42,948 nt of DNA from CAIWCD01 sp043782365 (GCA_043782365.1 JAYWAO010000061.1:1-42948); one strand, 5' to 3'. Shown: positions 25,106 through 33,519, counted from the stretch's first letter. Notes: generated from the sequence alone by a model not told the origin. A program made the numbers and translations.

Positions 25106-27115
25106 CTACCCGTCGATCCACCGCTGCCAGGCGCGGAAGTCGGTCTCGCGGCCGAGGAACTCCTTCACCAGCGCGGCGGCGGGCCTGCTCCCGCCAGGCT
25201 CGAGGATGGCGCGGCGGTAGCGGCGCGCGGGCCCCTCGGCGAGCAGGTCGCCGCCGAAGCCGGTGAGCAGGTCCTTGGCGATGACGAGGCTCCACATATA
25301 CGTGTAATAGATCGCCGAATATCCCTCCAGGTGCCCGAACGACTCCTGGAAGTAGGTCCCGGGCACGTATTGGAACGGCGTATAGCGGCCCTGCAGCGCG
25401 GCGGTCAGCGCCGTGGTGTCGAGCCCGTCCGGGTCGCGGTCGTGGAGGGCGAGCGAGAGCGCCGCGTAGAACATCTGCTGCCTGACCCCGAGCCCCTTGC
25501 CGAACTCGGCGGCTGCTCGCAGCTTCCGCGCCAGCTCCGCGGGGAGCGCCTCGCCGGTGGAGTGGTGGCGCGCGAAGGTCGCCAGGACGTCGGGGTCCCA
25601 GCACCACTCCTCCAAGAGCTGCGAGGGGGCCTCGACGAAGTCCCACTCGGTGCGCACGCCCGAGAGCCCGGCCCAGCGCGCGCGGCCGCCGAGCAGGTGG
25701 TGCAGGAGGTGGCCGAACTCGTGGAAGAAGGTCACCACCTCGGAGTGCTCGAGCAGCGCGGGGCCTCCAGAGGCGGTGACCGGGCCGGGGAAGTTGCAGA
25801 TCAGCGCCGCCTCCGGAAGCCGCGCGCCGGCCTTGCCGGAGGCGAGCGTGAACTGCGCCGCGTGCTTGTACTTCCCCTCGCGCGGGTGGAGATCGAGGTA
25901 GAAGCGGCCGACGCGCTCGCCCGCTTCGAAGACGTCGAAGCAGGTGACCTGGGGATGCCAGACAGGCGCGTCCTCAATCTTCCGGTAATCGATGCCGAAC
26001 AGCCGGGAGGTGAGGCCGAGCAGCCCCTCCTGCACGCGGCCGAACTCGAACCAGGGGCGCACCGACTGCGCGTCGAACCCGTGGGTGCGCCGCCGCACGC
26101 GCTCCTTGAGCAGCTCCGCGTCCCACGGCTTCAGCGGGCCCGCGTCGGCAACGCCGCCGAAGGCTTCGTCGCCGCGCGCCAGCGCAGCGTCGCGCTCGGC
26201 CACCAGCGCGGCCTGGTCGCGTGCGGCCCGGTTCGCGGCGGCCTCGGCGATCTTCTCGATGAAGGCCTGCGCCGCCTCGGCGCTGCCGATCATCTTGTCC
26301 TCGGTGACGTGCGCCGCCCAGCTGCGGTGGCCGAGCAGCCCCGCCAGCTGGTGGCGGCAGGAGAGCAGCCTTCCGAGCACCTCGAGGTTCTTCGGGTGGG
26401 CGCGCTGCCGGTACACCCGCCAGAGCGCCTCGCGGGCGGGGCGCGACTCGCTGTAGGTGATGAAGGGGACGTAGTCGGGCGTGTCGGTGCTGATCCGGAC
26501 CAGGCCGTCCGCTCCGGGCGGGTGGGCGCGCCGGTAGTCCTCGGGCAGCCCGGCGAGCTCCGCGGGCGCGACCCGCACGTGGCGCACGTCCTCGCGGATG
26601 TTGCGGCTGAACTCCTGCCCGATGCGGACCAGCTCCTCGGAGAGCGCCTGGATGCGCGCCCGGGAGGGCTCGTCGCGGTCGACCCCGCCGCGCCGGAAGT
26701 CGCGCAGGGTGCGGGTGAGGTAGTGGCGCGAGGCCGCGTCGAGCGGGAGCGGGCCGGCCGCCTGGTCGGCACGCAGGAGCACGTCGTAGATGGCGCGGTC
26801 GAGCGAGAGCGCGGTGGCGAGGGCGTCGAGCGCCTGCTCGCACTCCTCGGCGGCAGAGCGCATCGCCCGGTCTGGGTGGGCGTTGCGGGCCACGCTCGCC
26901 TGCGCGCTGGCGTCGCCGAGGGAGGCGGTGGCCTCGTCCCAGAGCGAGAGGGCCTGCTCGGCGGTGGCCCCTTGCGGCAGCGCCTCGAGCCGCGCGGCCG
27001 CCCCGCGGGCCCGCTCCATCGCCTCCTGCGCGGCCGCGGTGAACCGGGCCGGTGTGGCGGTGAGCAGCCGGGCCGCCTCGGGCGCTGGCGCCCCCGAGAA
27101 GTGAAGGCCTTTCAC
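25106..27115 (-). CDS. M3-family zinc oligopeptidase
   Basis: A 669-residue cytoplasmic thimet/oligopeptidase F-like metallopeptidase. The zinc site is H465-E-F-G-H469, with the third ligand Glu in D-F-V-E-A-P-S-Q (about E495) and the M3 substrate loop HLEGYSAIYYTYMWS. It degrades short peptides. The GTG at 27115 overlaps the TGA of the upstream channel-like gene (GTGA); no ATG lies near. It converges on the sigma-54 activator gene with an 18-base gap. Confidence 0.92.
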   Translation of the reverse strand: MKGLHFSGAPAPEAARLLTATPARFTAAAQEAMERARGAAARLEALPQGATAEQALSLWDEATASLGDASAQASVARNAHPDRAMRSAAEECEQALDALATALSLDRAIYDVLLRADQAAGPLPLDAASRHYLTRTLRDFRRGGVDRDEPSRARIQALSEELVRIGQEFSRNIREDVRHVRVAPAELAGLPEDYRRAHPPGADGLVRISTDTPDYVPFITYSESRPAREALWRVYRQRAHPKNLEVLGRLLSCRHQLAGLLGHRSWAAHVTEDKMIGSAEAAQAFIEKIAEAAANRAARDQAALVAERDAALARGDEAFGGVADAGPLKPWDAELLKERVRRRTHGFDAQSVRPWFEFGRVQEGLLGLTSRLFGIDYRKIEDAPVWHPQVTCFDVFEAGERVGRFYLDLHPREGKYKHAAQFTLASGKAGARLPEAALICNFPGPVTASGGPALLEHSEVVTFFHEFGHLLHHLLGGRARWAGLSGVRTEWDFVEAPSQLLEEWCWDPDVLATFARHHSTGEALPAELARKLRAAAEFGKGLGVRQQMFYAALSLALHDRDPDGLDTTALTAALQGRYTPFQYVPGTYFQESFGHLEGYSAIYYTYMWSLVIAKDLLTGFGGDLLAEGPARRYRRAILEPGGSRPAAALVKEFLGRETDFRAWQRWIDG

Positions 27116-28227
27116 TTCTTGCCTCCGCGCAGGCTGATCGGCAGCAGCGTCCTGGAGATGTTGCCGCCGAGGCCGGGCTTTCCCCCGAGCTTCTCCTGGA
27201 ACACCTGCCAGGCCTCCAGCGTCGCCTGCACGGTGACGCGGTCTCCGGCGGCGAGCGGCTCGCGGTCGTCGGGCTCGAAGATCGAGGCGCCGCCCACCCG
27301 GACGAGGTGCAGCACCGTCAGCCGCTCGCTGGCGTGCAGTTCGCCCACGGTGCGTCCGGCGAGCGCCGCGCCAGCCGGCCACTCGGCGATCACCATCAGC
27401 CGGCCGCCGACCTCGAACGAGTTCTGGATGCGCGCGTCGAGCGCGGCGACGGCGAGGGCGGGCGCGGCGAGGGCCGAGGTGGAGAACGCCTCGACCTCGA
27501 ACGCCTCGCGGGTCTTCTGCACCAGGTCGTCGTCGAACAGCCGCATCACCACCCGGATGCCGGGCTTGAGGCGCCGGGCGTCGAGGGCGATGTTGAGGTT
27601 GGCGAGGTCGTCGTCGGTGGCGCAGACGATGGCGCGGGCCCTGGCGAGGTTGCACTGCTCGAGGGCGCGGCTGGAGCGGACGTCTTCGATCAACACCGGC
27701 ACGCCCGCGTCGCGGATGGCGGTGACGAACGGCGCGTCGGCCTTGCGCTCGATGACCACCATCGGGACGCCCAGCTTCTGGAACTGCTCGAACAGGCGGA
27801 ACCCGACGCGGCCGGCGCCGCAGACGATGACGTGATCTTCGAGGGTCTGGGCGAGCACGATGAACCACTCCTTGTCCTCGCGCTGGCGCGCGAAGAGCAA
27901 CAGCGCGAACTGCACGAGGCCTTGCGCGACGGTGACGATGCCGAGCGGCGGGATGATCGCGTAGACGGCCTCCAGCAGCCCGTTGTCCGGCAGCGTCGCG
28001 ACCTGGGCGAAGAGCAGGAAGTAGGCGGTCAGCAGCGCGTTGTCGTAGCCGATCGGGCTGCCGGCCCGCCGCTGCAGCCACCAGATCAGCGTGCCGCCGC
28101 CCGCCACCAGCAGCAAGAGCATGGCGAAGGTCCCGCGGAAGCGGTGCAGCAGGGCGCGCAGGTAGAGCGCCTGGGCGTGGAGGCTGCGGGGGCGCCGGCT
28201 GCGCGCGCGGGAGGACGGGAACGCCAC
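27112..28227 (-). CDS. Two-helix channel-like protein with TrkA-N/TrkA-C domains
   Basis: A 371-residue protein. It has two N-terminal membrane helices (about 34-51 and 78-110) around a loop with no GYG filter, then a Rossmann RCK/TrkA-N domain (VIVCGAGRVGFRLF) and a C-terminal TrkA-C-like domain. Such proteins gate K+ or other ion fluxes in response to nucleotide or NAD(H) binding. The missing filter leaves open a non-channel sensor role. The start is uncertain: GTG 28227 has no clear ribosome site. It overlaps the M3 peptidase start. Confidence 0.72.
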   Translation of the reverse strand: MAFPSSRARSRRPRSLHAQALYLRALLHRFRGTFAMLLLLVAGGGTLIWWLQRRAGSPIGYDNALLTAYFLLFAQVATLPDNGLLEAVYAIIPPLGIVTVAQGLVQFALLLFARQREDKEWFIVLAQTLEDHVIVCGAGRVGFRLFEQFQKLGVPMVVIERKADAPFVTAIRDAGVPVLIEDVRSSRALEQCNLARARAIVCATDDDLANLNIALDARRLKPGIRVVMRLFDDDLVQKTREAFEVEAFSTSALAAPALAVAALDARIQNSFEVGGRLMVIAEWPAGAALAGRTVGELHASERLTVLHLVRVGGASIFEPDDREPLAAGDRVTVQATLEAWQVFQEKLGGKPGLGGNISRTLLPISLRGGKK

Positions 28228-28331
28228 GGGGGGTCGGTAGCACGGAGGGGGCGATGCGGGAAGGAGCGTCCCAGCCCCTCGAGACGCGCGCCGTCCGTGG
28301 CCTTCACTGCGCTCCTGGGAGACGAAACCTT

Positions 28332-29459
28332 CTACCTCCGCGAGAGGCGCGCGAGCCTGAGGCCCTCGGCGAGCCCCGGCCCGTCGGGCAGCAGGCGGGG
28401 CGCCTCCGCGAGGGCGAGGCGGGCGAGCGCGAGCGTCTCGGCGGCGCGGGCCACCTCGTCCTCGGCGGCGCGGAGCGTGCGCAGCCGGGCCTCCTGCGCA
28501 GCTTCGCTCCTGGTGCCGCGCAGCGCCTCCCGCGCCCGCGCCAGCTCCGCGGGGGAGGGCGAGAGCCCGGCGGCGCGCGCCAGCCCCGCCAAGAGCAGGG
28601 TCCGCAGGCCCTCCTCGGCCAGCGCCTGCTCGCCAGGCGAGTCCGGCGCCGCGGCGCCCACCGCGAGCAAGCGCCGGTGCCGCACCAGCGCGGAGGAGGG
28701 CTGCGGCCTGGGCCGCGCCGGTGGCCGCGCGCCCGTGCCCTGCGCCGCGAGCGCGGCCTCCCGCAGGCAGCGGCGCGCGTCGTCGGCTTTGAGGTCGGGG
28801 AGGCCGCGCCTCGCGAAGGCCTCCCAGGTCTCGCGGGCGGCGGACGCCAGCTTCGCCGACCCGAGCACCGCCTCCCAGTTGCGCTCCTGGTAGTGGAGCG
28901 CGCGGGCCGCCTTCAGGCAGCGGCCGTGCGCGGCCCGGCTGAGCGCGCCCGCGTCCAGCGCGGCCCGGAGCGCGTGCTCGGCGTTGACCAGGGGGACGGT
29001 GAGGGGCGCGAAGCCCTGCTCCGCGGGGGCGTGCAGGAGGGCGACGGCGGCGTCGTCGTTGGACCCGGGGGCGCGCACGGTGGAGTGGGCGGTGGCGCCC
29101 GCCCTGCCACGCGCCCGCGCCGCGTACCGCTGGAAGATCGCCCCCACGCCGATCATCCCCCGCCCTTGCAGCTCCGCGGCCCGCAGCGCGCCCATGCTGG
29201 CCGCGCCGAAGACGAGCACGCCCGCGTCGAGCGCGTCGAGCAGCTCGTGGTGCCAGACGCTGGGGGCCGATTCGAAGAGGCCGTCGATGAGCACGAGCGC
29301 GCGCGGCCGCTCCCCGAGCGCGCGCCAGACGTCGCCTTGCCGCGCGGGGCCCCAGACCGCGGCGCGGAGGCGCGGCGCAGCTTGGTGTAATACCTGCTCG
29401 GCGGCGAGGCGCGGGAGCGAAGGGCCGAGGAAGGCGATCAGCGCGGGCCCGGGCTTCAC
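28332..29459 (-). CDS. TfuA-like protein
   Basis: A 375-residue protein. The N-terminal part matches TfuA (FLGPSLPR, then VLIDGLFESAPSVWHHELLDALDAG, GAASMGALRAAEL), and the C-terminal Arg/Ala/Glu-rich half is family-typical but divergent. TfuA partners YcaO enzymes in thioamide formation on peptides or proteins, probably by supplying sulfur. Its ATG overlaps the ycaO stop (ATGA at 29456-29459). No precursor peptide gene was seen beside it. Confidence 0.85.
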   Translation of the reverse strand: MKPGPALIAFLGPSLPRLAAEQVLHQAAPRLRAAVWGPARQGDVWRALGERPRALVLIDGLFESAPSVWHHELLDALDAGVLVFGAASMGALRAAELQGRGMIGVGAIFQRYAARARGRAGATAHSTVRAPGSNDDAAVALLHAPAEQGFAPLTVPLVNAEHALRAALDAGALSRAAHGRCLKAARALHYQERNWEAVLGSAKLASAARETWEAFARRGLPDLKADDARRCLREAALAAQGTGARPPARPRPQPSSALVRHRRLLAVGAAAPDSPGEQALAEEGLRTLLLAGLARAAGLSPSPAELARAREALRGTRSEAAQEARLRTLRAAEDEVARAAETLALARLALAEAPRLLPDGPGLAEGLRLARLSRR

Positions 29460-30586
29460 AAGAGCCCCGAGACGAGCAGGCCGGGGGCCACCACCCGCAC
29501 CACCGCCACCGGAAAGCCCGCGGGCTCGAGCCGCAGCGCCGCCACCCCGAGCCCCGCGGGCCCGCCGCCGATCGCGCGCAGGAGCCCCGCCAGATCGCGC
29601 GGGCCCTTGCGGTAGCCGATTCGATCACCATCCTCGCGCGGAGCCGCTGCCAGCGCGGCCCGTGCGAGCCCGCGCGCAGCCTCTGGCTCGGCGGCGGTGA
29701 TGTCCTCGCGGGCCCCGTGCACGTCGGTGAGCCGCGACTGCGCGGCCTCCAGCAGCGCGGCGTGGAGCGCGCCGTCGAGCGTCAGCCTGCAGGCGTAGCC
29801 CGCGGTGAGCGGGATCGGGCCGTGCTCTTGGTCGAGCAGGAGCGCGCCTGCCAGCGGGATCGGCAGCCAGGCCGCGCCCTCCACAGTAGGGTGGAGATCG
29901 AGCAGCACCGCGCGCAGACCCGCCGCGGCGAGCCGCTCGACGAGCGCCCAGCTCTGCGGCGCCGAGCGCGAGAGCAGCCGGGGCGAGAGGATCCGCGAGC
30001 GCAGCGCGCGCGGCGTGAAGCCCTCCGGGAGCGCGCGGGCGAGGCCATCGCGCTCGCAGGCCTCGAGCAGCGCGTGGAGCAAGGCGGCCTCGGCGTCGGG
30101 ACCGGCGCCGAGACCGTTGGAGGTCCAGCGATGCGCCGCGGGCCCCAGCCACGGCCCGGTGGAGGGCGGGCAGAACACCGCCGCGGCGGGCACCAGCACC
30201 TCGCCGCCGCGCGCAGGCCCGCAGAGCACCTCGGCAGCGACCCAAGCGCGGCGCACTTCCTCTCCGCCGAGGCGCGGCGCGCAGACGAGCTCCGGCAGCG
30301 CCCACGCGCGTCGATCAGCCGCGAAGAGGTCGCGCGCGCTCGCGTGCACCAGCCGGTCGGGCGCGGGCCGCTCGCTCGCCCACAGCTCCGCCGCCTCGAG
30401 CAGCGCGCCCGCCTCGGCCGCCTCCCAGCGCTCCCCCTTGCCGTTGGACACCTGGAGGATGTGCCCGCCGGGCCGCACCGCGCAGGCCACCTCCACGCCC
30501 GCGCGATCGAGCCCGGTCACCCGCGCCACGCGCGTCACGCCGAGTGCGGCAGAGAGCCGCGGTGCAGCGAGGAGGGGCCTTGCCAT
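29456..30586 (-). CDS. YcaO-domain ATP-dependent backbone-modifying enzyme
   Basis: A 376-residue YcaO protein. The ATP/Mg site motifs are recognisable: S47-N-G-K-G51 with A-L-L-E-A-A-E-L following; N-G-L-G-A-G...H-A-L-L-E-A-C-E-R-D-G; and Q-S-R-L-T-D-V-H-G-A-R-E-D. YcaO enzymes phosphorylate the amide oxygen to allow cyclodehydration or, with TfuA, thioamidation. The C-terminal tail lacks the PxPxP of some azoline synthetases. It is divergently transcribed from regB across a 77-base gap. The substrate is unknown. Confidence 0.88.
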   Translation of the reverse strand: MARPLLAAPRLSAALGVTRVARVTGLDRAGVEVACAVRPGGHILQVSNGKGERWEAAEAGALLEAAELWASERPAPDRLVHASARDLFAADRRAWALPELVCAPRLGGEEVRRAWVAAEVLCGPARGGEVLVPAAAVFCPPSTGPWLGPAAHRWTSNGLGAGPDAEAALLHALLEACERDGLARALPEGFTPRALRSRILSPRLLSRSAPQSWALVERLAAAGLRAVLLDLHPTVEGAAWLPIPLAGALLLDQEHGPIPLTAGYACRLTLDGALHAALLEAAQSRLTDVHGAREDITAAEPEAARGLARAALAAAPREDGDRIGYRKGPRDLAGLLRAIGGGPAGLGVAALRLEPAGFPVAVVRVVAPGLLVSGLL

Positions 30587-30601
30587 GCGATTCCAAGTTA
30601 T

Positions 30602-30614
30602 CAGGGAAACCCTG
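30602..30614. promoter_or_regulatory. Short palindrome in the ycaO-regB intergenic region
   Basis: CAGGG-aaa-CCCTG is a perfect 5-bp inverted repeat in the 77-base divergent gap. It could be an operator acting on either gene; nothing else supports this. Confidence 0.25.
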
Positions 30615-30623
30615 GCGCGGTAG

Positions 30624-30655
30624 CTTGTCCGTGCCCGAAGGCACCCACGGACAAG
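30624..30655 (+). promoter_or_regulatory. Hairpin overlapping the regB ribosome binding site
   Basis: CTTGTCCGTG pairs with CACGGACAAG (10 bp, 12-base loop). A competing smaller hairpin, GTGCC-cgaa-GGCAC, uses the loop side. The 3' arm covers the start of AGGAG (30654-30658), five bases before the TTG start of regB. It may be a translation-control element or a DNA operator. Confidence 0.5.
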
Positions 30656-30663
30656 GAGCGGCT

Positions 30664-31941
30664 TTGGTCAACCGGATCGCACCAGCAGCGCTGATCAACC
30701 TCCGCTGGATCGTCCGGCTGCGCTGGCTGGCGGTGCTGGGCCAGCTGGCGACCATCGTCGTCGGGGTGCAGATGATCGCCTCGCCGCTGCCCGTGCGCTG
30801 GCTACTGGTGGTGTGCGCGATGGTCGCGCTCTTCAACGGCGCGGTGCAGCTGTGGCTGCTGCGCGGCGGCCAGCCCACCGACCGGACCTCGGGGCTCAAC
30901 CTGCTGGCCGACATCGCCGCGCTCACCGCCCTGCTCGCGCTCTCCGGCGGCGTCTCCAACCCGTTCTCGGTGCTCTACCTCGTGCACATCACCATCGCCG
31001 CGGTGGTGCTGCCGTCGCGCTGGACGCAGCTCCTGGCGGTCGCGAGCGCGCTCGCGTACTCGGGGCTCGCGCTCGGCCACGGCCGGCTGCCCGAGCTGGT
31101 GCTGGTCGGCCACGACCGCCTCGGCGCCCACGCCTGGGCCTCGTGGGTGGCGTTCGTGGTGGGCGTCGCCTTCGTCTCGACCTTCTCCTACCGGATGTCG
31201 CGCGCGCTGCGCCGCCGCGAAGCCGAGCTGCAGAAGTCGCGCGCCGACGCCGAGGCGAGCGAGCGACTGGTGGCCCTCGGCACGCTGGCGGCCGGCACCG
31301 CGCACGAGCTCAACACGCCGCTCGGGACCATCGCCATCCTCGCCGCCGAGCTCTCCGACCAGCTGCGCGGGCCTGACCAGATCGGCCGGCGCGCCGAAGC
31401 CGAGGAGATCCGCAAGCAGGTGCGCCGCTGCAAGGGGATCATCACCAGCATGCTCGCGCCGCCCGGCAGCCACGCCGCCGAGGAGCCCGAGGAGATCAAG
31501 GTCGCTGCCACGCTGGAGGCGGCGGTGCTGCGCTGGCGCGAGGGCAGGCCCGGCCCGGCGCCCGAGGTGGCGATCGACCCCGCGGTGGTCAACGCCGAGG
31601 CGCGGCTCCCCAAGGAGGCCTTCGTGCGCGCGCTGGAGAACCTGCTCGACAACGCCTACGAGGCCACCGCCAGCCGGCCCGGGCGCAGCGTCCGCGTCGA
31701 GCTGGGGCGTGGCAGGGACGGCGAGCTGACGTTGGCGGTGGTGGACAACGGGGTGGGAGTGCCCGAGGAGCTGGAGGGCCGCATCGGCGAGCCCTTCTTC
31801 ACCACCAAGGGACCTGGCGCGGGGAGCGGCCTCGGGCTGTATCTGGCGCGGCACGTCGTCGAGCGCCAGGGGGGGTCGATGCAGGTCGTCTCCCGAGAGG
31901 GAAAGGGCACCCGGGTCGTCCTGACGATGCTCGAGAGCTGA
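30664..31941 (+). CDS. regB: RegB/PrrB-type redox sensor histidine kinase
   Basis: A 425-residue membrane kinase with about six helices in residues 20-175. It carries the RegB quinone-site motif G95-G-V-S-N-P-F101, the H-box A-H214-E-L-N-T-P-L, the redox-box Cys C256 in Q-V-R-R-C-K, and G1/G2 boxes DNGVGVP and GSGLGL. RegB responds to quinone redox state and Cys oxidation and phosphorylates RegA, controlling respiration and photosynthesis or N-oxide genes in other proteobacteria. The start is TTG 30664 with AGGAG five bases upstream; no ATG is available in frame near. It is followed by regA 83 bases downstream. Confidence 0.9.
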   Translation: MVNRIAPAALINLRWIVRLRWLAVLGQLATIVVGVQMIASPLPVRWLLVVCAMVALFNGAVQLWLLRGGQPTDRTSGLNLLADIAALTALLALSGGVSNPFSVLYLVHITIAAVVLPSRWTQLLAVASALAYSGLALGHGRLPELVLVGHDRLGAHAWASWVAFVVGVAFVSTFSYRMSRALRRREAELQKSRADAEASERLVALGTLAAGTAHELNTPLGTIAILAAELSDQLRGPDQIGRRAEAEEIRKQVRRCKGIITSMLAPPGSHAAEEPEEIKVAATLEAAVLRWREGRPGPAPEVAIDPAVVNAEARLPKEAFVRALENLLDNAYEATASRPGRSVRVELGRGRDGELTLAVVDNGVGVPEELEGRIGEPFFTTKGPGAGSGLGLYLARHVVERQGGSMQVVSREGKGTRVVLTMLES

Positions 31942-31950
31942 ATCGGCACC

Positions 31951-31967
31951 TGCGATATACGGTCGCA
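31951..31967. promoter_or_regulatory. RegR/RegA-box-like inverted repeat upstream of regA
   Basis: TGCGA-tatacgg-TCGCA is a perfect 5-bp inverted repeat. Its core GCGATATACGGTCGC fits the RegR box GNGRCRTTNNGNCGC at 10 of 12 fixed positions. A direct repeat TCAGGT-N6-TCAGGT (31977-31994) follows. Autoregulation of regA is plausible. Confidence 0.45.
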
Positions 31968-32024
31968 CTCGCGGTATCAGGTCACATGTCAGGTTATACG
32001 GTGGGCCTGGAGAGGTGAACAGCG

Positions 32025-32540
32025 ATGCGCATCCTGATCGTCGACGACGATGAGCCCTTCCGCCTGGCGCTTCGAAATGCCTTCTTGCGCCGGGGCTATG
32101 AAGTCCTCCTGGCCGGCAGCTACGACGAGGCGGTGGTCGCCGCCCACTCGCAGCCGCCCGACTACGCGGTGATCGACCTGCGCATGCCCGGCAAGGGCGG
32201 CCTCGAGGTGGTGCGCGAGCTGCGCGCGCTGCCGCGGCCACCGGTGGTGGTCGTGCTCACCGGATATGGCACCATCGGCACCGCGGTGGAGGCGGTGCGG
32301 ATCGGCGCCATCAACTACCTGAGCAAGCCCGCCGACGCCGAGGAGATCGAGGCGGCGCTGCAGGGCCAGAAGCCCACCATCCCTGTCGACGCGGTGCCGT
32401 CGCTCGACCGGCAGGAGTGGGAGTACCTCAACAAGATCCTCGCCGACTGCAACGGCAACATCTCCGAGGCGGCGCGCCGCTTGAAGATGCACCGGCGGAC
32501 CCTGCAGCGGAAGCTGCAGAAGCACCCGCCGAAGGCGTAG
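32025..32540 (+). CDS. regA: RegA/PrrA/ActR-type response regulator
   Basis: A 171-residue regulator. The receiver domain has the acidic pocket D7-D8-D9, phospho-acceptor D51 in V-I-D-L-R-M-P-G, and K in L-S-K-P. The C-terminal Fis-like helix-turn-helix is the RegA hallmark NISEAARRLKMHRRTLQRKL. It is the partner of RegB. RegA controls genes for anaerobic respiration in other organisms. It is followed by a clear terminator. Confidence 0.93.
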   Translation: MRILIVDDDEPFRLALRNAFLRRGYEVLLAGSYDEAVVAAHSQPPDYAVIDLRMPGKGGLEVVRELRALPRPPVVVVLTGYGTIGTAVEAVRIGAINYLSKPADAEEIEAALQGQKPTIPVDAVPSLDRQEWEYLNKILADCNGNISEAARRLKMHRRTLQRKLQKHPPKA

Positions 32541-32642
32541 GCGGAGGAGGCCCTGCGCGCTCTGCGGGGCCGGCCTTGTGAACTCCCGCGCGGCTGGCAG
32601 GTCGGGTGTGAGACGGGCGGCTAGACCGCGTGTCTTTCGGAT

Positions 32643-32672
32643 GTGGCCTTGAAGCGTCGGCCACCTTTTCTT
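32643..32672 (+). terminator. Rho-independent terminator after regA
   Basis: Stem GTGGCC/GGCCAC with a 10-base loop, followed by CTTTTCTT. This T-rich tail makes it the best intrinsic terminator in the window, 100 bases after the regA stop. Confidence 0.65.
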
Positions 32673-32709
32673 GCGGTAGGCTGCTGCGCCGCCACACTTG
32701 GAGGTCACC

Positions 32710-33306
32710 ATGAAGTCGATCGTCGCTCCGCTCGTCGCGCTCGCTGCCTCGTTCGCCCTCGCGGTCCACGGGTGCGGAGGCGACCCCGGCCCCACCACGG
32801 GCTCGGGCACCGTCACCGGGACCGTCAACGGCGGCGCCTTCACGGTGCGCGACGCCATCACCGGGGCATATACGCTCTTCGGGCAGCCGGTCACGCTGAT
32901 CGCGCTGACCGACTTCGCGGGCGCGTGCGGCATCGCCAAGACCAACGCCAACGTGAAGAACTCCGGGCTGGTCGGGTTCTTCCTCTGGAACAACGACGGC
33001 AACGGCCACCTCACCCCGGTGACGACGCCGGGGACCTACACGGTGGACGACCCGAACGACCCGAACTTCCCCACCACGGGGAGGGTCGGCATCGGCACCG
33101 TCGTCAAGAACGACGCCACCTGCCAGGACACCTCGGTCTACTTCAAGAGCGGCACGGTCACCGTCACCACGGTGGACTCGTTCGGCGGCTTCACCGGCAC
33201 CTTCGACGGAACCACCACCGCGAACATCCACCTCACGGGGACGTTCACCACCCCTGCCTGCACGCTCCCTGCGCCCTCCGACGGCGGCACCTCGGCCTGC
33301 AACTAG
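32710..33306 (+). CDS. Small exported lipoprotein-like hypothetical protein
   Basis: A 198-residue protein with a signal peptide ending V-H-G-C (near lipobox, C22), a Gly/Thr-rich linker, and a beta-rich domain with Thr/Val strands and three further Cys. No family recognised. GGAGG lies 6 bases upstream of the ATG at 32710. Composition resembles the myxobacterial family of lipoproteins with beta-sandwich domains, without an assignable function. Confidence 0.7.
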   Translation: MKSIVAPLVALAASFALAVHGCGGDPGPTTGSGTVTGTVNGGAFTVRDAITGAYTLFGQPVTLIALTDFAGACGIAKTNANVKNSGLVGFFLWNNDGNGHLTPVTTPGTYTVDDPNDPNFPTTGRVGIGTVVKNDATCQDTSVYFKSGTVTVTTVDSFGGFTGTFDGTTTANIHLTGTFTTPACTLPAPSDGGTSACN

Positions 33307-33316
33307 AGCACCGCGA

Positions 33317-33519
33317 ATGACCCGCACGCCACTCGCAGTGATCTCGATCGGCGGGACCAGCGGGGAGAGTTCGGCGCCGGCGGCGCAGGGCCGGGGGTGC
33401 AGGCGGCGCTCGACTACCTCGCCGGGAACGGCAACGCGGGGGCGCGGGCGGTGATCGGCAGCCCCGACGACCTCGCCGGGCTCATCGAGGGCACCGCCGG
33501 GACGCGGCTCGTGCCCTGA
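33317..33519 (+). pseudogene. Carbamate kinase remnant with large internal deletion
   Basis: The first 14 codons (MTRTPLAVISIGGTS) resemble a carbamate kinase start, where GGN follows the first strand. A frameshifted segment then reads GEFGAGGAGPGVQAALDYLA and ends G-T-R-L-V-P with a stop at 33517-33519, matching the conserved C-terminus (GPKxxAA and GTxIVP). About 230 residues between are missing and the frames do not join. The gene could formerly have supported arginine/carbamoyl-phosphate fermentation to ATP. Confidence 0.6.

Noticed and set aside
25331..27835. An 834-residue open frame antisense to the M3 peptidase
   Set aside because: No recognisable domains; the opposite strand has HExxH and the M3 signature.
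30586..30624. A 12-codon ORF upstream of regB as a possible YcaO precursor
   Set aside because: Its MRFQVIRETLAR product lacks Cys and Ser, and the start lies on the ycaO start in antisense; no precursor features or ribosome site.
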